Below, in pieces: positions 4,680-7,936 of a DNA stretch of 7,936 nt (position 1 is its first letter; the number at the start of each line of letters is the position of its first letter). The notes under the pieces are model-generated. The model did not search any database. It worked only from the letters and a program-made list of their open reading frames with translations, and had not been told where the DNA came from. A program made the position numbers and the translations under genes. This stretch comes from Cytophagaceae bacterium UBA6715 (GTDB taxonomy: Bacteria > Bacteroidota > Bacteroidia > Cytophagales > Spirosomataceae): the NCBI GenBank assembly GCA_002454335.1, contig DKIP01000093.1, forward strand, positions 1 through 7,936, written 5' to 3'.

Positions 4680-7325
4680 ATGAAAAAAATCACGTTATTT
4701 TTCCTATTCGTAAGTCAGTTTGTTTTTGCTCAAGTCCCAAGTCCTAAATCGCATTTTGGTTTTTCCATTGGCGATAATTATCACTTAGCCACCTATACGC
4801 AAACTGAGGCTTATTTACTGAAAGTCGCGAAAGCTTCCTCTCGGGTCAAACTACAATCCATCGGTAAAACGGAAGAGGGAAGAAACCAATACATGGTCAT
4901 CGTTTCTGATCCGAAAAACATCAAGAATCTAGCAAAATACAAAGCCATCTCACAACGTCTTGCGCGGGCAGAAGACCTCAGCGAATCAGAAGCCAAAGCT
5001 TTGGCCAAAGAGGGTAAAGCCGTTGTTTGGATTGATGGCGGATTGCATGCGACAGAAACAGTAGGTATTCACCAATGGATTGAATCCATTTATCAATTCA
5101 TCACTCGAAACGATGAGGAAACCAAACGTATTTTGGCAAATACCATAATTCTCTTTGTACATGCGAACCCGGATGGACAGGAGTTGGTCTCCAACTGGTA
5201 TATGCGTCAAAAAGATACCCTCAAGCGTTCAACGGAATTTTTGCCTCGTTTGTATGAAAAATACATCGGGCATGATAATAACCGGGATTTCTACATGATG
5301 AATATGAGCGAGTCGGCGAATATGGCACGCCAACAATACATCGAATGGATGCCGCAGATACTTTATAATCACCATCAAACAGGTCCGGAAGGTACTGTGG
5401 TGGCGGGTCCTCCGTACCGTGATCCCTTTAATTATGTCTATGATCCTTTGTTGGTGACCGGAATAGATGCGCTGGGGGCAGCCATGAGCTCGCGCTTAAA
5501 CGCGGAGGGGAAACCGGGTTATACGATGAAGTCGGGATCCGTCTATTCCACCTGGTGGAATGGAGGTCTTCGCACCACCGCTTATTACCACAACATCATT
5601 GGACTACTGACAGAAATTATTGGTAGCCCGACGCCACAGAATATCCCATTGGTGCCGAATCGGTTAATCCCAAATTCGGCAACGCCTTTCCCAATTACAC
5701 CTCGCAAATGGTTTTTCAAAAACTCTATTGATTATTCATTGTCGCTCAACTATGCCGTGTTGAATTACGCAACGCGTTACCGGGAAGAAGTATTGATGAA
5801 TATTTACAAGATGGGGCGGAAGTCGATTGAATTAGGTTCCCAGGATTATTGGACTCTTTCGCCCAATAAGGTCGAGCAATTAACGAGCATCGCTGGAAAT
5901 AAAATAAAAACGAAGAGCGATAGTTTATTTGCCGTGGTCTATAAGAATCCGGCCACCCGTGATGCGCGGGCTTACATCCTAACAGCTGATCAATCCACGA
6001 CGCAATATGCTTTCGTGAATATCCTGATTAAGAGTGGAATTCGAGTGGAGCGCGCGACGAAGGATTTTGTCGTCAATGGAAAGAGCTATCCGAAGGGTTC
6101 CTATGTAGTCAAAACGAATCAGGCATTTCGTCCACATGTGATTGATATGTTTGAGCCACAGGATCATCCCAACGATTTTCAATATCCGGGTGGTCCGCCG
6201 GTGAGGCCCTATGATTCGGCGGGATGGACGCCAGCCTTTACGATGGGGATTCAGTTTGATCGGATATTGACCGACTTGCAGGCTCCGCTCGAGACCATCC
6301 CTTATGGTCAGCTTCAACAAGCAAGTCCCGTGTTTGAGACTGGGAATTATTATACATTCCCCATTTCGGATAATGCCTCATTTACGCTATTGAATGATCT
6401 TTTGAAAGCAGGAATTGAAGTTACGAAAACCAAGGAATCTTTCTGGCTTAAACATAGCACCGCTGCTGCTGCTATTCTTGCCAAAGCAACGGTGAAAATT
6501 TCAGCCTTCGCAAACATGCCTCAGCAAGCATCGAAAAAATTGGGTGCAAAGCGGATCGGATTATGGGATGTCTATGGCGGGTCCATGCCTTCGGGTTGGT
6601 TGCGTTGGATTTTAGAACAACATCATTTTGACTTTAATCTTGTATATGCCAAAGAGATCGACCAAGGAAATCTTCGTGCCAAATACGACGCGCTTATCTT
6701 TGTTAGTCGGGCAATTCCAGGCCTAAAACCTGAAACCTCAAGCGAGTATACACCTAAGGAGCCTATAGAGGCCGACATTCCGGACGAATATCGCCCAACT
6801 TTAGGAAAGATAACAGTAGCTAAATCCATTCCCGCTTTACGTGCATTCTTGGAAGCTGGTGGCGATATTATTACCATCGGTTCTAGTTCAAATCTTGCCT
6901 ATCATCTGAATTTACCGGTGAAGAATGCTTTGGTGGAAGTAGTAGCTGGAAAGGAACGTGATTTGCCGGGTGAGAAATTTTACATTCCAGGAAGTGTGAT
7001 GCAGGTTGCGGTGGATGATTCAGTGGAGGCAAACTGGGGGATGACGTCCAAAGCGGATGTATATTTCAGTGCGAGTCCGGTATTTCATTTGTCTGCGGAG
7101 GCGATTGCACACGGGGAATTGATTCCATTGGCCTGGTATGCTTCCGATAAAACCTTACGGAGTGGATGGGCTTTTGGGCAGACCTATTTGGAAGATGGCA
7201 TTGCGGCCTTTCAGGCGAAAGTAGGTGAAGGTAATTTGTTTGTTTATGGTCCTGAGGTCACTTTTAGAGCCCAAACACACAGTACGTTTAAGATGGTTTT
7301 TAATCAATTGTACGAGAGTCGGTAA
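4680..7325 (+). CDS. Secreted M14 zinc carboxypeptidase with C-terminal GATase-like domain
   Basis: An 881-residue exported metallopeptidase. Signal peptide residues 1-17, cleaved after VFA|Q. The M14 catalytic domain covers about 30-370: zinc ligands H123-x-x-E126 (in GGLHATE) and a later His in YNHHQTG (H231 or H232), substrate-carboxylate binding N201-R202 in HDNNRDF, and the general base E312 in GLLTEIIG. All M14 hallmarks are present, so it should be an active zinc carboxypeptidase that removes C-terminal residues from peptides. After a linker with beta-rich segments (about 420-610), residues about 622-870 form a domain of the class I glutamine-amidotransferase-like/DJ-1 fold (KRIGLWDVYGG start, GGDIITIGSSSN, a late GNLFVYGPEV strand). 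That domain shows no obvious catalytic Cys and may be structural or ligand-binding. This two-domain, roughly 850-residue form is common in Bacteroidota. It ends at Y-E-S-R with no recognisable type IX secretion C-terminal domain, so it is probably periplasmic. It leads the operon with the lipocalin. Confidence 0.95.
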   Translation: MKKITLFFLFVSQFVFAQVPSPKSHFGFSIGDNYHLATYTQTEAYLLKVAKASSRVKLQSIGKTEEGRNQYMVIVSDPKNIKNLAKYKAISQRLARAEDLSESEAKALAKEGKAVVWIDGGLHATETVGIHQWIESIYQFITRNDEETKRILANTIILFVHANPDGQELVSNWYMRQKDTLKRSTEFLPRLYEKYIGHDNNRDFYMMNMSESANMARQQYIEWMPQILYNHHQTGPEGTVVAGPPYRDPFNYVYDPLLVTGIDALGAAMSSRLNAEGKPGYTMKSGSVYSTWWNGGLRTTAYYHNIIGLLTEIIGSPTPQNIPLVPNRLIPNSATPFPITPRKWFFKNSIDYSLSLNYAVLNYATRYREEVLMNIYKMGRKSIELGSQDYWTLSPNKVEQLTSIAGNKIKTKSDSLFAVVYKNPATRDARAYILTADQSTTQYAFVNILIKSGIRVERATKDFVVNGKSYPKGSYVVKTNQAFRPHVIDMFEPQDHPNDFQYPGGPPVRPYDSAGWTPAFTMGIQFDRILTDLQAPLETIPYGQLQQASPVFETGNYYTFPISDNASFTLLNDLLKAGIEVTKTKESFWLKHSTAAAAILAKATVKISAFANMPQQASKKLGAKRIGLWDVYGGSMPSGWLRWILEQHHFDFNLVYAKEIDQGNLRAKYDALIFVSRAIPGLKPETSSEYTPKEPIEADIPDEYRPTLGKITVAKSIPALRAFLEAGGDIITIGSSSNLAYHLNLPVKNALVEVVAGKERDLPGEKFYIPGSVMQVAVDDSVEANWGMTSKADVYFSASPVFHLSAEAIAHGELIPLAWYASDKTLRSGWAFGQTYLEDGIAAFQAKVGEGNLFVYGPEVTFRAQTHSTFKMVFNQLYESR

Positions 7326-7345
7326 GTTCTCCTAAACCAAATGCT

Positions 7346-7891
7346 ATGAAAAAATATCAGCTAGGTATAATAGTAATGTACTCGGTTTTGCTGTTTTGGG
7401 CTTGTTCGAGTTCGACGATCCCATCGGGAGCAAAGGCTGTCACGCATTTCGACAAAACGAAGTATTTGGGGACTTGGTATGAAGTCGCTCGCTTGGATTT
7501 TTATTTTGAACGGAATTTGGTCAATACAACGGCCAATTATTCGTTGAATGAAGATGGGAGTATCAAGGTTGTCAATCGGGGGTATGAACCCTATAATAAA
7601 GAATGGAAGGAGTCTACGGGCAAAGCCAAGTTTGTGGGGCCGGAGGACGTCGGGATGTTGAAGGTATCGTTTTTCGGTCCTTTTTATGGCGGATATAATG
7701 TGATTGCCTTGGACTCGAATTATCAATATGCTTTAGTAGCTGGAGAGAATTTATCGTATTTGTGGATATTATCGAGGCAAAAATCGATCCCTGATGCGGT
7801 TCGAAAGCAGTATCTTGAGCTAGCGAAGGGGATAGGGTATAGGACGGAGGAGATGATATGGTTGTATCCGAGTAAAGAAAAACCTCTCTAA
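7346..7891 (+). CDS. blc: Outer-membrane lipocalin lipoprotein, Blc family
   Basis: A 181-residue bacterial lipocalin, close in size to E. coli Blc (177 residues). The N-terminus is a lipoprotein signal with F-W-A-C, an atypical lipobox, giving a lipidated Cys20 followed by Ser-Ser-Ser. The three lipocalin conserved regions are all visible: G42-T-W-Y-E46 with ARLDFYFER (N-terminal SCR1), Y117-N-V-I-A-L-D-x-x-Y-x-Y-A-L-V (SCR2), and Y138-L-W-I-L-S-R144 (SCR3), then the C-terminal helix 149-164. Known Blc proteins are outer-membrane-anchored beta barrels that bind fatty acids or lysophospholipids and are linked to membrane maintenance. The gene starts 20 bases after the carboxypeptidase stop, with no terminator between, so it is cotranscribed with it. 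ATG at 7346 is chosen because it begins MKKY plus the hydrophobic core; an out-of-frame ATG at 7341 overlaps it. Confidence 0.95.
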   Translation: MKKYQLGIIVMYSVLLFWACSSSTIPSGAKAVTHFDKTKYLGTWYEVARLDFYFERNLVNTTANYSLNEDGSIKVVNRGYEPYNKEWKESTGKAKFVGPEDVGMLKVSFFGPFYGGYNVIALDSNYQYALVAGENLSYLWILSRQKSIPDAVRKQYLELAKGIGYRTEEMIWLYPSKEKPL

Positions 7892-7893
7892 AC

Positions 7894-7921
7894 AAAAAAA
7901 CCACCTCGTTTGAGGTGGTTT
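7894..7921. terminator. Strong bidirectional terminator
   Basis: AAACCACCTC (7898-7907), loop GTTT, GAGGTGGTTT (7912-7921): a perfect 10-bp stem. On the minus strand it is followed by a run of seven T (from 7900 down to 7894), so it is a better terminator for a minus-strand gene beyond the edge, and also closes the lipocalin operon on the plus strand. Confidence 0.88.
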
Positions 7922-7924
7922 CTG

Positions 7925-7936
7925 TGGTCCCACTAG
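7925..7936 (-). tRNA. Probable 3' end of a tRNA gene, cut by the window edge
   Basis: Read on the minus strand the last bases are CTAG, then TGGGACC, then A. This fits the 3' side of a T-stem (..CCTAG), a 7-base acceptor strand and a discriminator A at 7925, with no encoded CCA (the next bases are CAG), as is usual in Bacteroidota. The minus-strand terminator begins four bases later. The matching 5' acceptor strand would be GGTCCCA. The anticodon is outside the window, so the isotype is unknown. Only 12 bases are visible. Confidence 0.45.

Noticed and set aside
5979..6320. Antisense open frame of 113 codons opposite the carboxypeptidase
   Set aside because: Shadow frame in a higher-GC part of the peptidase gene; Arg/Ile-rich with no domain.
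7361..7726. Antisense open frame of 121 codons opposite the lipocalin
   Set aside because: Shadow of a well-supported lipocalin gene; its translation has no recognisable domain or start signal.
1..7936. Search for CRISPR arrays, insertion sequences, toxin-antitoxin or phage-defence genes
   Set aside because: No regularly spaced repeats, transposase-like frames, terminal inverted repeats or defence domains were seen.

Overview
The window looks like a stretch of chromosome from a Bacteroidota bacterium, most likely the Cytophagales/Flavobacteriia side; genus cannot be told from sequence alone. The signs are an AT-rich genome, starts of the form ATG-AAA-AAA with almost no Shine-Dalgarno sequence, signal peptides ending in ...A|Q, several small lipoproteins, TAnnTTTG-like promoter elements, and protein families common in that phylum (DUF4440/SnoaL lipoproteins, a long secreted M14 peptidase, a HHHxHH-TM membrane protein).

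Layout. 165-707 (+): small lipoprotein with a probable NTF2-like fold, with its own promoter and terminator. 875-1615 (+): secreted protein of unknown family that holds an internal duplication; a shared bidirectional terminator separates it from the convergent gene at 1714-2154 (-). That gene is a DUF4440/SnoaL-like lipoprotein whose reading frame stops at an amber codon exactly where the family normally has a Trp. Divergent from it, 2322-3191 (+) is an exported alpha/beta hydrolase of the prolyl-iminopeptidase type, followed after 40 bases by a third NTF2-like lipoprotein at 3232-3735 (+). A hairpin terminator separates this pair from the convergent 3782-4534 (-), a membrane-anchored protein with a cytoplasmic His cluster. 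Divergent from that, 4680-7325 (+) encodes an 881-residue secreted M14 zinc carboxypeptidase with a C-terminal glutamine-amidotransferase-like domain, and 20 bases later comes a Blc-type lipocalin lipoprotein at 7346-7891 (+). A strong bidirectional terminator follows, and the last 12 bases look like the 3' end of a minus-strand tRNA cut by the window edge.

How the genes fit together. All eight genes encode envelope or exported proteins: four lipoproteins (three of them NTF2-like), three Sec-exported proteins and one anchored membrane protein. Two are peptidase-type hydrolases, so peptide scavenging or envelope maintenance is a reasonable theme, but only the hydrolase/lipoprotein pair and the carboxypeptidase/lipocalin pair look like operons. 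No gap between genes exceeds 300 bases. I see no mobile element, CRISPR array, defence locus or clearly new multi-gene system. The items most worth a second look are the amber codon, the duplicated unknown secreted protein, and the three NTF2-like lipoproteins.
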